Of a DNA stretch of 64,000 bases, positions 39,801 through 50,420 are shown piece by piece. The position numbers and the translations under genes were made by a program. Origin of the DNA: Promerops cafer (lineage: Eukaryota; Chordata; Aves; Passeriformes; Nectariniidae); the NCBI GenBank assembly GCA_013398275.1, contig VZSE01013216.1, positions 2,005,917 through 2,069,916 of the forward strand, given 5' to 3'. The first letter of the stretch is position 1. Each line of letters begins with the position of its first letter. The notes under the pieces were generated by a model. That model did no database searches. It was not told the DNA's origin and was given only the letters and a program-made list of their open reading frames with translations.

Positions 39801-42800
39801 TGTCAAATGCAAAGATTATGCAATATAATAATGAGTTACCTGCACACTGTGGCTTACTGGTCCCTGAGATTCAGTTCCCATTGGCAGGAAGGTGGGGTCC
39901 AGAGAAAAGCAGTGGTGAAGCACCTTCTCAGGCAGTACTAGTCCCAAGGAACAGCATGTGCATGGGATCCTTACAAATGAGGAAATCAATAATTTCATTC
40001 AGGGATACTAGAACAGCAGTATAGACATAAAATTAATATGTACTATGTGGGTTTTGATTGCTTCCTGTGAGTAACATGGAACGGGAATATTTTTTCTATA
40101 GTTCTATTGAAAACTAGCTTAAAAAGTAGCAACAAGTGCTTATTTGCAATGCCACATTAGTATGTATACATATAGGTCTTACTGTGTAATGGTGGTAAAA
40201 GACAAAAAACCAATAATAATCTTTTCTTAAATTTTAATTCAGTCCCCAATACCCCATCAATACAATCCATCCTTCAATGCAGCATATATCTCTATCAGCA
40301 AAGTGATATGTTCATGTTCACTAAATATTAAGCCAAGTGACTCCTTTGAAGTATAAACTGGATTATTAAAATCTGATAAAGGCCAAAAAGAGTCTTTCTC
40401 AGCTAGAGCAATCTTATTCCCACTACTTATACAAAAGACATTTTTGGCAGAGGAAGAACAAGAAATTACACAGTAGTATAACAATTTATTGTGTATTTTT
40501 ATTATGAACATTTTCTAGGGAACCATAGGACGCCCAGGGCCACCTGGCTCTCTGGGACCTCCTGGTGAAGGTATTCAAGGAACTAAGGTAAAAAGACTCA
40601 GTGTCTTCAATATTTAACCTGTGTTGAGTGGTCAATCTGACCATCACAGTGTTAAGGAGATTTCACATTGTTTCTTATATGAAGAGAGCCTCAGGCTAGA
40701 AAATGAGAAGGCTAATGTGAGCACCTGCAAAGTACGCTCTGTCTACTGCTGCAAACTAGCCCAAGCATGTGTGTGTTGAGGAAAGAAGATTGAACTTTTA
40801 TCAGTTAAAGACACCTTTACAAAATTAAAAATAAGACTCCCTCTTCCTCAACTCTCATGCCTGCAGAAACAGTCTGAATTAGTTATGTGTACTACCACTC
40901 TATTCAGTAGAGAAAAAGCCTCCATCCTGAATTTGTGTGTACTATTAATTTTTCCTTGTAATATGCACTTTTACCCAAAGCATCAGTCAGATGAGACAGA
41001 GCCAAAAGATAGAAATAAGAAAGGCAGAATGAGAAGGAATAAAATGGGATGGAAAGAGGGAAAAAAATAAAATTACTATCATATTAAAATTAAATCCAGC
41101 AATGATCATGTGGGTTTTCAATATTGTGTATCTTTATACTGAAGAAGTATTTGACAAATATAAGTTAGCCACTAAATTGTCTCAAGTGCCTCAAGATCCG
41201 TGTTAAAATGCAGTTTGAAAAACTTTCTCTTTGAACATTTTAAATTACTGTGTGATAAATGATTACAAAGGGTTAATATCACTACCTGGATTATCATTAG
41301 GGGGAACAAGGTATTCAAGGAATGCCAGGACCACGAGGCCCCCCTGGAGATGGGCTTCTGGGAGAGAAGGTATGATATCTAAATCAGAGATAATAGTGAG
41401 ATAATTCCCTAGATGGAAGCCAACACACTCAAAATGCTCTTTTACAGTCAGTTCTTATTGAAGGCATGTGAATTCTATGTAAAAGAAGCCCCAAACACTA
41501 GAAGATTATATTATTAGTAGTATTGTTATTAGAAGTTATATTATTCTTTTATTATTAAAATAAATATTATATTTAATATCACTTTCTTTCACCTACCTGC
41601 TATGCAAAATTTTGGGACTACATCAGTGTTAAGAAAAAGAGAATGGTGGGTTGGAATCACTTTTTAGATGTGATCACAAGGGCACAGAAAGGCTGTACAA
41701 AGTCCAATAGTCTACTAAAAATCAAACCAAGAAGCACTAATACATCTGTTTGCTATGCCAAACACCTTTTCTGGGCCAAAAGGTTTCTCAGAGTGATAGT
41801 TCCATTATTCATTCCAATGACACCCTTGGATTTCTTTTCTATTTCCCTAGTGTTATCTTGTTTTTCTAAGGCACAGATAATAATTTCCATCATGCAATAT
41901 CCCATGAAACCCCCCAGTCTGCATGTAGTTGTTTGAGATGCTTCATTGTTCAAACCACTTCAGGTATTTTTTCCCATAAAAATGCTTAGCCAATACTACA
42001 AGTTATGAAGGAAATTCACAAAGTACCTATTTATTTAATTGATCTCTAACAAAGATTTCTAACTCATGTCACAAGCTTAATGTGCATTCAACAAAGGCTA
42101 CAAGAGAGAAATTTGAAGAGTGGAACAAAAACTGACTTACACTTTTTGTCTGCTTACCACCATGGTTTTAAAGGGAGATCGAGGAGCCACAGGTGACAAG
42201 GGGAAAAAAGGAGAAAAAGGTGATGTGGGTGACCCTGGTTTATCTGGAGAACCTGTGAGTAACTCAGGTTTATCACATATGTTTTCTTAAACCACTCAAA
42301 AACAAAGCTAGGTTGTGTGTTCTTCTTTTATTTAATTACATATAATCTGAAACACTTAAGAAACTGAAACTACTGAAAATGTTAAAAGCACAAAGAAGAC
42401 ACTTACTTGACTAATACCCCACTTCCCACATGGATGTGGTTTCTTCCTAAAGGCAGTTGTCATGGTTTAACCCCAACCAGCAACTAAATATTACACAGCC
42501 ACTCGATCATCTACCCCCCAGTGCTGGTGTGATGGGGAGGAAAATCAGAAAAAAAACTAAAGAAACTGTAAACAAGCAGAAGACTCATGGGTGGATATAA
42601 ACCAGTCTAATAATTGAAACAAGGATAATCATAATCATAAAAAAGCCAGGTGATGCCCAGTAAGATTACTCACCACCCACTGATGGATGCCCAGCCCACC
42701 CCCGAGCAGTGATCAGCCCCTCCCGGCCGACTCCCCAGTTTCTGTACTGAGGTGCCCTCCCATGCTGTGGAATATCCCTTTGGCCTGTCCGGGTCTGCAG

Positions 42801-45800
42801 TCCTGGCCATGCTCCCCCCAGCTCCTTGTGCAGCTTCTCACTGACAGAGCATGGGAAACTGAAAAGTCCTGGACTACGGGTAAGCACCACTTAGCAACAA
42901 CCAAAACAACAGCGTGTTGTCAACATGATTCCCATAATAAATCCAAAACACAGCACTGAACCAGCTACTAAGAAAATGAACTCTATCCCAGCCAAAACCA
43001 GGATAGCAGTGAAAGACAATTGAGAATCAGTGATTCTGCAGGAGGCTTGAGATCACCCAATTCCCATAAAACACCTTAGGAGGTTGCAGGTACAACATGC
43101 ACAAGGCAGTTCACGTGCACCAGAAGCACACTTTTCCTAGTTTAACTTCCTGTTTGCCAAATATTATTCTAATAATGGTATCAGTGAAGTCATATTCTGA
43201 ATTACAATGTAACTGTCTAACTGCAATAGCTTAATTAGCAATCACTGTTACAGGGCAAAACCGGACCAAAGGGAGACCAAGGCCTAACAGTAAGCAAATT
43301 CCATTATTTAAATCCCATTACAGCAAAATATAAACAACACTATCAGCTGAAACGTAGCCTTTTAATTATTTTGGAAAGAGCTTTCTGATTAGAAGCTGCC
43401 TCAGTAATAATATAGAAAGAAACCAACTCAAAGATTTCAGATTTTTTGTCATCTACTTTACGCTGAAATGGAATTAAAAGTTCCTGGTGACTTGAGGTAT
43501 TTTTCTGCTATATGTTCTTTTATAGCTAGTGTTAGATCACCCAGGTGTGTACTTGCTGCAGGAAGGTTTTTTTGCAAGTATTTAAGAGTATAAAGAGCGA
43601 AGATCTTCAAACTTGTCATGGTCTGTCATGGTCTATCATGCTATGAACATATTTATATTTCTGCTAAGCCTGTAACACACTTGAGCCAAATTCAGTAAAG
43701 TATGTCAGTGAGTATATAAATACTATTACAGTTTATGATGGAAGCTGAGCAGCAGTAGCAAAAGGTTGTATTTGAAAGACTGACTCAATGCGAGATGAGT
43801 CCTGTCATGCACTTCAAAAAATATAACAAATGATTGCTCTAATTCTAAGAAACACTTTGTTCACATGTCACAGAAGCTATCATTTTTCTGAACAGACAGC
43901 TCTGAAGGCAGCAGTTTTGGGGTTTTGTGCTGATGAAGGCTGCGTAATAGAGTGGTCCAGGTACATCAGGGCTGACAGCTCCCAATTCCATTCTGTATTG
44001 GTGCTCTGGCATACGTCAGCTCACTACAAGCAATCCTACGCTTCCTAAATTTGGGTCCATTTCCCTGCTCCCAGCACATTTAAAAGGGATATAATATTAT
44101 TCAGATGCTAAAATTTCAGTTTTAATGAGAACCAATTAATCACAAAACATGCTTAAAATAACAAGAGTTAATTGTTTTAGATAGAGATGTTAACTTGTCA
44201 TTAATTCTTGTATGCATATGAAATAGTTCATTGTAAAATGTGGAACTAATTCCCAAGGAGAAGTTTGGAAGTAAAACAGTAAGATTTTATCTAAGTCACT
44301 GTAGGACACAAATATTAATTATAAACAAGATCTTTGTTAGTGTCAATATTATACATCATTTGAAAGAGGCAAGTTGTAAAATATTTTAATATTTAATTTT
44401 TTTCCCATCCAGAGAGAAGATATAATAAAATTAATTAAAGAGATATGTGGTAAGGACTCAGGAAATCTTTATACTCAGATTCTATATTTCCTTCATTACA
44501 TTTGCATTCTTCTCTTTTCCAAAAGCATGCCAAATCAAGTAATTGTGATCTGCGTTTCTTTTCTTTTTCCTTTGTAGGTTGCAGTATTAAATGTAAGAAA
44601 ATTCCTATGGAGCTTGTATTTGTGATTGACAGCTCTGAGAGTGTGGGACCAGAAAATTTTGAGATTATCAAAGACTTTGTAACTGCTTTAGTAGACAGAG
44701 TAACTGTAGGCAGAAATGCTACCAGAATTGGCCTTGTGTTATACAGTTTAGAAGTTCAGCTAGAATTTGGTCTCAACAAGTATCCAACTCAACAGGATGT
44801 TAAGCGAGCAATTAGAAAATTGCAATACATGGGAGAAGGCACCTACACAGGAACTGCTATCCGCAAAGCAACCCAGGAAGGATTTTCTGGTGCTCGAGCA
44901 GGGGTGCGGAAAGTAGCTATTGTGCTAACAGATGGCCAAACAGACAAGAGAGAAGCTGTAAAACTAGATCTTGTTGTTCGAGAGGCTCATGCAGCAAACA
45001 TTGAAATGTACGCAATAGGAATCGTAAATACTTCAGATCCAACACAGGCTGAGTTTGTGCGTGAGCTAAATCTGATTGCTTCAGACCCAGACAGAGAACA
45101 CGTGTATCTCATTGAAGACTTTAACACCCTCTCAGGTGCGCTCATTGAAGTTTTATTCTGCCTTTGTTTCTGATGCTTCTCACAAGGGGGCAGGGTGGGG
45201 GAGAAGCATTATCTTTGTGAATATGTTTTGATGCTGCAAAGTAACAGGAATCTAGAGATACAGATCCCCTTTGTTTACGGTGTTACGCTATGGGGCAACA
45301 TGCCAATGGGGTAATGTCACTCAGTCTAGGAAAACAGCTGCTCAAATAAGTTTTTTAAGATGAGTAAGTGCTCATGCACTGAAAATCTGCTGACTGTAAA
45401 TCAGAATGAAACCCATTGTCATAAATGCTACTTGTTCACTTGCCCAGGGAAATAACCCATTTTCACCTGGTTATTCACACCAGCAAGATAAGCAGTTATT
45501 TTCCCATTACCAACTAGTAGTTGTTACTAAGCTTAGATGAACACCCTTACGCGAGTTCATTGTATTTTCTACCATGTAGAGGACTTACATGCTGGCAAAT
45601 TTGTGACCAAAAAAACCATACTCCTAAGAGTCTGGAATAATCTTCTTAGATGCGTGTAAACAATCCGAAGGAGTTCTGGATTACGTGTGTATTACTGACA
45701 TATGTAAGTAATCCAAATTTTAAGAATACATTGAATTTCTCAGTATGATAAGTTTTCTACTTCTTTTTTTTTAAAAACAGCTCTGGAGTCCAAATTAGTC

Positions 45801-48411
45801 AATCAATTTTGTGAAGATGACCATGGCACCTTAGTATACAACCATAATGAAAATGGTGCAAGTGTAAGTGGGTGATCCTTCCATTCAGTATGTCCAAGTT
45901 CTTTACATTACATACTTCAGAAAAACAATGTTAACAAACAATAACTTTCAGCACAGACACTTGGACTATCTCCAGTAGAAAGTCCTCTAAGTCTTGGCCA
46001 TCTTCCTCAACCATTAGCTCCGGTATGAAAATTCAGCAGGCTTTAATGAACAGAAGTTTAAAGTAGGTATCTTCCTGTGCCACCTAATGTAATTTGTACT
46101 ATTTCCCTTAATTTTCTGCAGGACAGGTACTTTAACTTGATATGCTCAGAGCTGGTTGTTCTGAGTAAGAGCTCTGATGTCGCATGCAGGCAATTAACTA
46201 ATAGCTATAACTTATTTCTGATACTGTTACAAGGATTCCTTTATTTAATACAGTAATATTTGTGCCACAGTGTGAATCATGACAATATTAAAAAGCAATT
46301 ACACTCTTTTAATCGTATAAGAACAGTAATTGAACTCAATTGTAGATTATTATTTTAAGTCTATAAATAAACTTCTGTAAAACTCAACTAAAAAAAAATA
46401 TTTATCCCACATTTAGATATGATAACTTTTCCTGGTAAACCAACCAGGAGAAGTTAAAATTCTGGCTCTTAACACTGAAGTCGGGGTAAATGGAAAGGAA
46501 AAACACTAGAAACTCTCTAAGTCATGGAGGGCTTGTTCATTTTGAAACACTTCATAGTATCTGGAAAGAAAAAAAAAAATCAAATGCTTATTTCAGACCA
46601 ACGTACCTCCTGTAGTCTATGAATCCTATGAAGAGGAACAAGAAGAAGAAAAACAGCCAACCCTTCTAACAGTAAACACTAGAGGTATTTCTATTGTCAT
46701 TCATTTCTTCATTTTCATTTTTGGCTGATGAAAAATCGATGTCTCATTCTGCTTCTTTTCACCTGCAGCTGTGCTACCATTATTGCCATCTAAACAACCA
46801 CCATCCAATAAAGTGATGACATCATCTCTTTCACCTGCAGGCCCCACACCAAGACCTGGTGGGTTATAGATCATAACTAGCTTTTCATTTTGTTACCTCT
46901 TCACCTGGTACTAACTTTTAATAAGGCTTTAAATCACAGTAATTTTGTTCCACTCCCCAAAGATTTTGGGAGTCTGTGATAGAGAAGTCATTTCAGGATT
47001 TTATAATAGATCTAGTTGCAATTCTTGTCTTCCCAAGTTCCGGATCCCATCGCTCCATTTAAAGCAAAAGCAAGTTGTCTATAACCTGAGAGGGACCTCC
47101 TAAGGGGCATCAAAAAGAGAATATAATGCTCACTGTGAGTGGGCCAGTCAGCAGGTCATTCATCAGCCAAGGAGGGGCAATCTACAGAGGTGGGAGGCTT
47201 CATTAAAGACAAAGATAGTGATTTTGGAATTGGACATAAAGAATGTATTTCTCTTTCAGAGGAGCAATAGGAAAAAAACAGCATTTAGTCATTTTAAGTA
47301 TAATAATTAGCTGAGTGCTTAAATGGTTGATTCTTTTTATATGAAATGTCCAAATGTATTTTGTTCATCATTTGGGGGATTTTCAGTTCCAGTAATAGTG
47401 TATTATGACAGGAGCAACAGAAGAGAGCAACAGAAACATGTTCCCATGTTTTCTAGGAGCAGTGGCATGACTTATTCGGTCTGTGGCATTAACGTTTTTT
47501 TTCAAAAAAACTGACAAGATGCCAGTTGCAAAAGACAAAATATTAGTCACAACATCAAACTTCACAGAAAACTGTCTTCTATCTCATGGTATTAATAAAG
47601 TGAGTGAGACTAGATTAGTATGTCACAGTCATCTAATCCATATCTGTGGGAGTTTTAAATTCAAACTTATGTACATAATTACTACCATTTTAAGAGATAA
47701 GTAGGACAAGTATCTTATAAAAGCAAGACAAGAGTTTTATATTCTTCTCAGTATTTTAATGTCTCTTCTCCCACACTGCAAGGAAAAATAATGTACAGCA
47801 GAAGGATGCAGCAGATGCAAAAACAGCAGATGCAACTAGCTTACAGCTCTTTGGCTTACAATTTCAGTTTGCTCAAAAGACTGGTTGCACATAATCAGAT
47901 TTTAAAAATATTTATTTTAAAATTATCATAGTCACATTTTTTGCTTTTTGTATGTGGAGCCATAATACTATTATTTCTGGAATTACTAGAATCATGCCAG
48001 TAAAGGAACAGTTTATTTGACTACTAAGATGCACTTGTAACTTGTCTTCAATATTAACATCTTTAGAACTAAAAGTCAATCTTAAACTATTGTATAAGAT
48101 TAGCAGAAAAAAATAAAACAAAGTAAGAGTTTTAAAGGTCAAATCTATGGAATACAATTGACTTTTACAAACTGAATGGTTTCTATTCCTCTTTTTTTTT
48201 TTTCATTTTAGAAAGTATTGTGGACCTCCGGTGCAAGTTAAGGCTAGATCAAGGGCCATGCCGTGTTTACACAATCAGATGGTACTATGACCAACAAGCC
48301 AATGCTTGTGCTCAGTTTTGGTATGGTGGCTGTGATGGCAATGCAAACCGCTTTGAGTCTGAACAGGAATGTAGGCAGGCTTGTGTATTTTTTTCTGGAG
48401 GTAGGAATTAG
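15651..48411 (+). CDS. COL28A1-like: Collagen XXVIII alpha chain, complete spliced gene (candidate COL28A2-type paralog)
   Basis: A secreted extracellular-matrix collagen of the von Willebrand A family. Domain order is signal peptide, VWA1, collagen helix, VWA2, linker, Kunitz, which is diagnostic for collagen XXVIII among fibre-like collagens. The coding exons I traced are 15651-15813, 16577-17145, 18815-18835, 19009-19035, 20268-20327, 25 collagen exons from 21487 to 43289, then 44413-44449, 44578-45135, 45781-45863, 45957-46022, 46597-46684, 46769-46858 and 48212-48411. They total 3528 nt, which is 1175 residues plus stop. Human COL28A1 has 1125 residues and a 528-residue helix; here the helix is about 531. 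All phases match and no internal stop or frameshift was found, so the gene looks functional. The position next to BBS5 differs from human COL28A1 (chromosome 7p), suggesting a second paralog. Exons 19009-19035 and 45957-46022 are the least certain. Confidence 0.9.
16577..17145 (+). CDS. COL28A1-like: VWA domain 1 exon
   Basis: A single 569-bp exon (residues about 55-244) encodes an entire von Willebrand factor A domain, as is usual for collagen XXVIII. The metal-ion-dependent adhesion site is complete: DSSES (residues 67-71), the Thr in GHGTYTTYAI, and the Asp in LFTDGVDH. This predicts divalent-cation-dependent ligand binding. The acceptor is TATTCTAG|AT and the donor is GAAATG|GTATGT, leaving phase 0. 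Confidence 0.95.
18815..18835 (+). CDS. COL28A1-like: Micro-exon (21 bp) after VWA1
   Basis: TTTTACAG|AAAGACCTGTCTGAGGAAGAG|GTAAAT encodes KDLSEEE, phase 0 on both sides, so it can be skipped without loss of frame. It forms part of the short spacer between VWA1 and the helix. The call rests on splice consensus and phase only. Confidence 0.65.
19009..19035 (+). CDS. COL28A1-like: Possible micro-exon (27 bp) in the VWA1-helix spacer
   Basis: ATTTGCAG|GACAGAATT...CCTAAG|GTAATT encodes DRILICYPK, phase 0 on both sides. It would add one Cys just before the Cys-rich start of the next exon. Both splice sites are good, but the exon is too short to prove by eye. Confidence 0.5.
20268..20327 (+). CDS. 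COL28A1-like: Cys-rich knot and start of the collagen helix
   Basis: A 60-bp exon with sequence CPQVDTCNCEKGERGLPGPA: three cysteines in nine residues, then the first Gly-X-Y triplets. Clustered cysteines at the end of a collagen helix commonly link the three chains by disulphides. The acceptor is TTCAAAG and the donor is GCT|GTAAGT. Confidence 0.85.
21487..24190 (+). CDS. COL28A1-like: Collagen helix, N-terminal block of six short exons
   Basis: Exons 21487-21540 (54 bp), 21618-21662 (45), 22459-22485 (27), 22764-22808 (45), 23457-23501 (45) and 24137-24190 (54). Each starts with a Gly codon, is phase 0-0 and a multiple of 9 bp, and contains perfect Gly-X-Y, about 90 residues in all. The 54/45-bp sizes are those of classic fibrillar-type collagen exons. 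Exon 22764-22808 has a Cys in the Y position (GQC). The last exon ends with a non-canonical GC donor (TCAAAG|GCAAGA). Confidence 0.93.
24949..41369 (+). CDS. COL28A1-like: Collagen helix, central block of 17 repeated 69/72-bp exons
   Basis: Exons 24949-25017, 25694-25762, 27476-27544, 29755-29823, 30248-30316, 30402-30470, 31632-31700, 32919-32990, 33591-33659, 34316-34387, 35133-35201, 35641-35709, 37441-37509, 38573-38641, 39076-39144, 40519-40587 and 41301-41369. Fifteen are 69 bp (23 residues): five Gly-X-Y triplets, a two-residue Gly-X unit, then two more triplets, e.g. ending GIGLPGPK or GEGLPGAK. Two (32919, 34316) are 72 bp with eight perfect triplets. In two exons (29755, 35133) the Gly after the short unit is replaced by Ser. 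Exon 30248 has a helix Cys (GEC). All are phase 0-0, so any one can be skipped in frame. Confidence 0.95.
27960..28335 (+). pseudogene. Possible decayed coding fragment inside a collagen intron
   Basis: The intron between collagen exons 27476 and 29755 holds a stretch that reads like protein: about 27990-28145 in one frame (LVDDRIQFVGKE, then GPTWMDLLEDYF), continuing after a shift near 28145 in another frame (LAFGYNNNVTQLVHELNEQL and FTDAEPKCPFAKNL) to a stop at about 28328. Composition and helix-like patterning look coding. I do not recognise the source protein. It may be a processed pseudogene or a relic of a mobile element, or simply chance. Confidence 0.3.
28627..28697. repeat. Near-perfect 29-bp inverted repeat (hairpin)
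   Basis: The left arm 28627-28655 and right arm 28669-28697 are reverse complements except for one G/T position, which would pair as G-U in RNA. The loop is 13 nt (28656-28668). It lies in a collagen intron and would be transcribed with the gene. Confidence 0.9.
36766..36795. repeat. 15-bp tandem duplication
   Basis: CCATACAGGGTAAAG occurs twice in a row (36766-36780, 36781-36795) in a collagen intron. It is a local replication slip. Confidence 0.9.
42174..43289 (+). CDS. COL28A1-like: Collagen helix, C-terminal exons
   Basis: Exon 42174-42254 (81 bp, 27 residues) is uninterrupted Gly-X-Y, rich in Lys, Asp and Glu. Exon 43254-43289 (36 bp) reads GKTGPKGDQGLT and ends the helix. Both are phase 0-0 with GTGAGT and GTAAGC donors. 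An LTR insertion sits in the intron between them (42458-43005) and does not touch either splice site. Confidence 0.93.
42458..43005. mobile_element. Solo LTR of an avian endogenous retrovirus
   Basis: A 548-bp element starting TGTCATGGTTTAACC and ending CCAGGATA, where a terminal CA has probably mutated to TA. It is flanked by a perfect 5-bp target duplication GCAGT at 42453-42457 and 43006-43010. The sequence is GC-richer than its surroundings and matches an LTR type I know from many bird genomes, with its characteristic ends near GCCAAAACCAGGATA. No gag, pol or env sequence is present, so this is a solo LTR left by recombination. Orientation of the original provirus is not certain from sequence alone. 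Confidence 0.85.
44413..44449 (+). CDS. COL28A1-like: Short exon joining the helix to VWA2
   Basis: TCCCATCCAG|AGAGAAGAT...ATATGTG|GTAAGG encodes REDIIKLIKEIC plus the first base of the next Gly codon (phase 1). It is an amphipathic segment with a Cys just after the helix, a place where collagens often have a chain-registering or disulphide-forming motif. Confidence 0.88.
44578..45135 (+). CDS. COL28A1-like: VWA domain 2 exon
   Basis: A 558-bp exon (residues about 815-1000) encodes the second complete VWA domain, starting GCSIKCKKIPMELVFVID. The MIDAS residues are all present: DSSES, the Thr in GEGTYTGTAI, and the Asp in VLTDGQTD. One N-glycosylation sequon (NAT) and a second (NTS) are visible. 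The acceptor is TTTGTAG and the donor is CTCTCAG|GTGCGC (phase 1). The domain is better conserved in the core strands than VWA1. Confidence 0.96.
45781..46858 (+). CDS. COL28A1-like: Proline/acid-rich linker exons between VWA2 and Kunitz
   Basis: Four exons. 45781-45863 starts with the end of VWA2 and holds FCEDDHGTLVYNHNENGAS. 45957-46022 encodes a Pro/Leu-rich TLGLSPVESPLSLGHLPQPL segment; it is inferred from an acceptor GCACAG, a donor CCG|GTATGA and an open phase-0 frame. 46597-46684 contains a run of acidic residues (YEEEQEEEKQ). 46769-46858 is rich in Pro and Ser. The region looks disordered and is the least conserved part of collagen XXVIII chains. An alternative acceptor (CACCTGCAG, 46840) lies within the last exon. 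Confidence 0.75.
48212..48411 (+). CDS. COL28A1-like: Kunitz/BPTI domain exon and stop
   Basis: Residues about 1110-1175. Six cysteines at 1117, 1126, 1142, 1150, 1163 and 1167 reproduce the spacing of bovine trypsin inhibitor exactly (9, 16, 8, 13, 4). The motifs RWYYD, FWYGGC and GNANRF are typical. The P1 residue after the second Cys is Arg (GPCRV), which would favour trypsin-like proteases; P1' is Val rather than the usual small Ala or Gly. The chain ends eight residues after the last Cys with TAG at 48409-48411. A GTAGGA within the last codons could be a weak donor, but the stop follows at once. Confidence 0.95.
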
Positions 48412-49450
48412 TCTCTACATTAAAAATGAAGCTATTGATTGTTTGGCTTTTTTATTAACTATCCAGCATGGTATCTAAAATCAAGCCAATTAACTTATAG
48501 AATGCTAACATTACGAAGTCATATGCCCACTAGCTAAAAAAATGTCTACCTATGCAAGCATACTTAAATACTTTTAGCATTTATTATATGACATAAAGAT
48601 TATAACAAAATAGCAAATTTTCAACAGTATCAAGAATACAAAATTTGCTTTTTTACTCAGTTATAGTAAGACCAATATAGCATTTGCCATAGCAAGGGTC
48701 CTTCCTTCACCTAGATCTTTAAACACTGTCCTTCTACAATCACTAACTAGACCTTATTTTAAACTATATATATTGCTTTGGAAACCAATCCTTGGTCATT
48801 ATATAAGTTCTTTTTCATTATTTAAGTTTGTTATGGAAATCTGATATTTGGCATGGATTCTGCAATGAAAACTTAACTTCTTTTAAGTGAAACTATTCTC
48901 ACAAATAGTATTTTACTATTTAAAGCACAAAATATCAACTTCCAAATTAGATGCGGAGTACTACTTAACACAGATAAATACAACAAATGCATCAACTTCT
49001 GGCCTGTGCTCTCTGGGTCACAAGACAGGGAGGTGGTTCAGTTACCCACCTTTCCTAAACACATCACAGGTACATTTTGTCCTTTTTTTCCAGTAAACTC
49101 TCCTCAGTTTTTATTAACTAGTCAAGATCCAGTTAAAACACATCCACAGATTTCTATGAGTGAATATACCAATAACTATTAACACTCTGTCAGGTTAGTT
49201 CATGTCTAAAATGGTCCTTCTAATGTGTTGCTCTTCTGAAAGCCAAGTCTAATTTTGAAATGCATTTTAATATTTTCATCTTCCTTAGTTAACTATTTAA
49301 ATTTATGTTCAAAACATTAAACACAGCACAGTTTATTGTCTGCCATAGTGATATTGCTTTTTACATTTATGTCTGCCTGTATATGTTGTATTTCCTGTTA
49401 TTTAATATACTTTAAAGCTTATTTCTAATAAAACATTCTTGGTTTTGTTG
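48412..49450 (+). terminator. COL28A1-like: 3' untranslated region and poly(A) signal of the collagen gene
   Basis: About 1 kb of AT-rich sequence after the stop, with AATAAA at 49427-49432, the best poly(A) signal before the BBS5 promoter. A T/GT-rich stretch follows (TTCTTGGTTTTGTTGTC), as expected for a cleavage site. The exact end is inferred. Confidence 0.6.
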
Positions 49451-49979
49451 TCAAGACAGAAAATGGATAATGGTTCCTTTACAGGACTAAAAACTTACCT
49501 CACAGATAAATTACACTCCCTGTGTCATGCATTTCTGATAACGTAACTGGATTTCTGCCACAGCCCTTAACAAGGCCAAACATCTCAGATTACACACTCC
49601 TGTACATGAAACTGGTTGATAATTTTTAGTTGCATTTGTGTGGTTTGGCTTTTTTTTTCCCTGAAAAAATGGCAACTTCAGGCGTATCAACAAAAAACGG
49701 AGTTTGGCCTCAATTAAAACACCTTCCACCCTTTGTGCTTCCAGAACGCTCAGCCCCTCTCCTGACAGTGCCCAGTTCTTATGATTCTTATTCGGAGTAT
49801 TATTTTTTTAATTTGAAAGTGGTAGGGCACTGCAATTAAGATTTGGATACAGTTTTCAAGTCATTCCAAATTAAAAATGGCACATCGATCTATTTTAAAA
49901 TAAACCCAAAACCACCAAACAAACACGCAGCCCGCAAATCCCCAGGGCGAAAGGCTGCATTACCGAGCACGCGAGGGTT

Positions 49980-50420
49980 CCTCAGGTTTTAGCGCCTCAG
50001 CCGAGTGGGGGAGGAGCCAGGGCGGGCGCGAGTGCGCGCGCGCTCCGCGCGTGCGGGGCCGCAGCCAATCCCGGCCGCCGCTGGAACGCGAGACAGCACC
50101 CACCCTCGCCCGCCACGCTGTTGCCGGGGCGGTGCGCGGGCTCGTCGGGGCGGGTGCGGCCATGAGCGGGGTAGTGGACGTGCTGTGGGAGGACAGGGAT
50201 GTCCGCTTCGACATCTCCCCGCAGTGAGTGTCCGTGTCCTGATCCGGCCCTGCCCTCACAGCGGCGCTCTCGGGCCCCTCCGGCGCCGGTAGGGCGGCCG
50301 CTGAGCGCTGCCTCCGCAGCCTGAGGCCGACCACCGTTACCGGCGCGGTGCATGGCGGGAGCGCCCCGGTGTGGCGGCGGCGGAAGAGCGATTTCACCTG
50401 GCGGAGCGGGGCGGGACAGG
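49980..50420 (+). promoter_or_regulatory. BBS5: CpG-island promoter of BBS5
   Basis: A strongly GC- and CpG-rich island spans the BBS5 start codon at 50162, with GC-box-like sequence (GGGGCGGTGCG, GTCGGGGCGGG). A GTTGCC at 50120-50125 matches one half of an RFX X-box, the element that drives many ciliary genes, but the second half is not convincing. No TATA box is seen. Long open frames on the minus strand across the island are composition artefacts. Confidence 0.85.
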
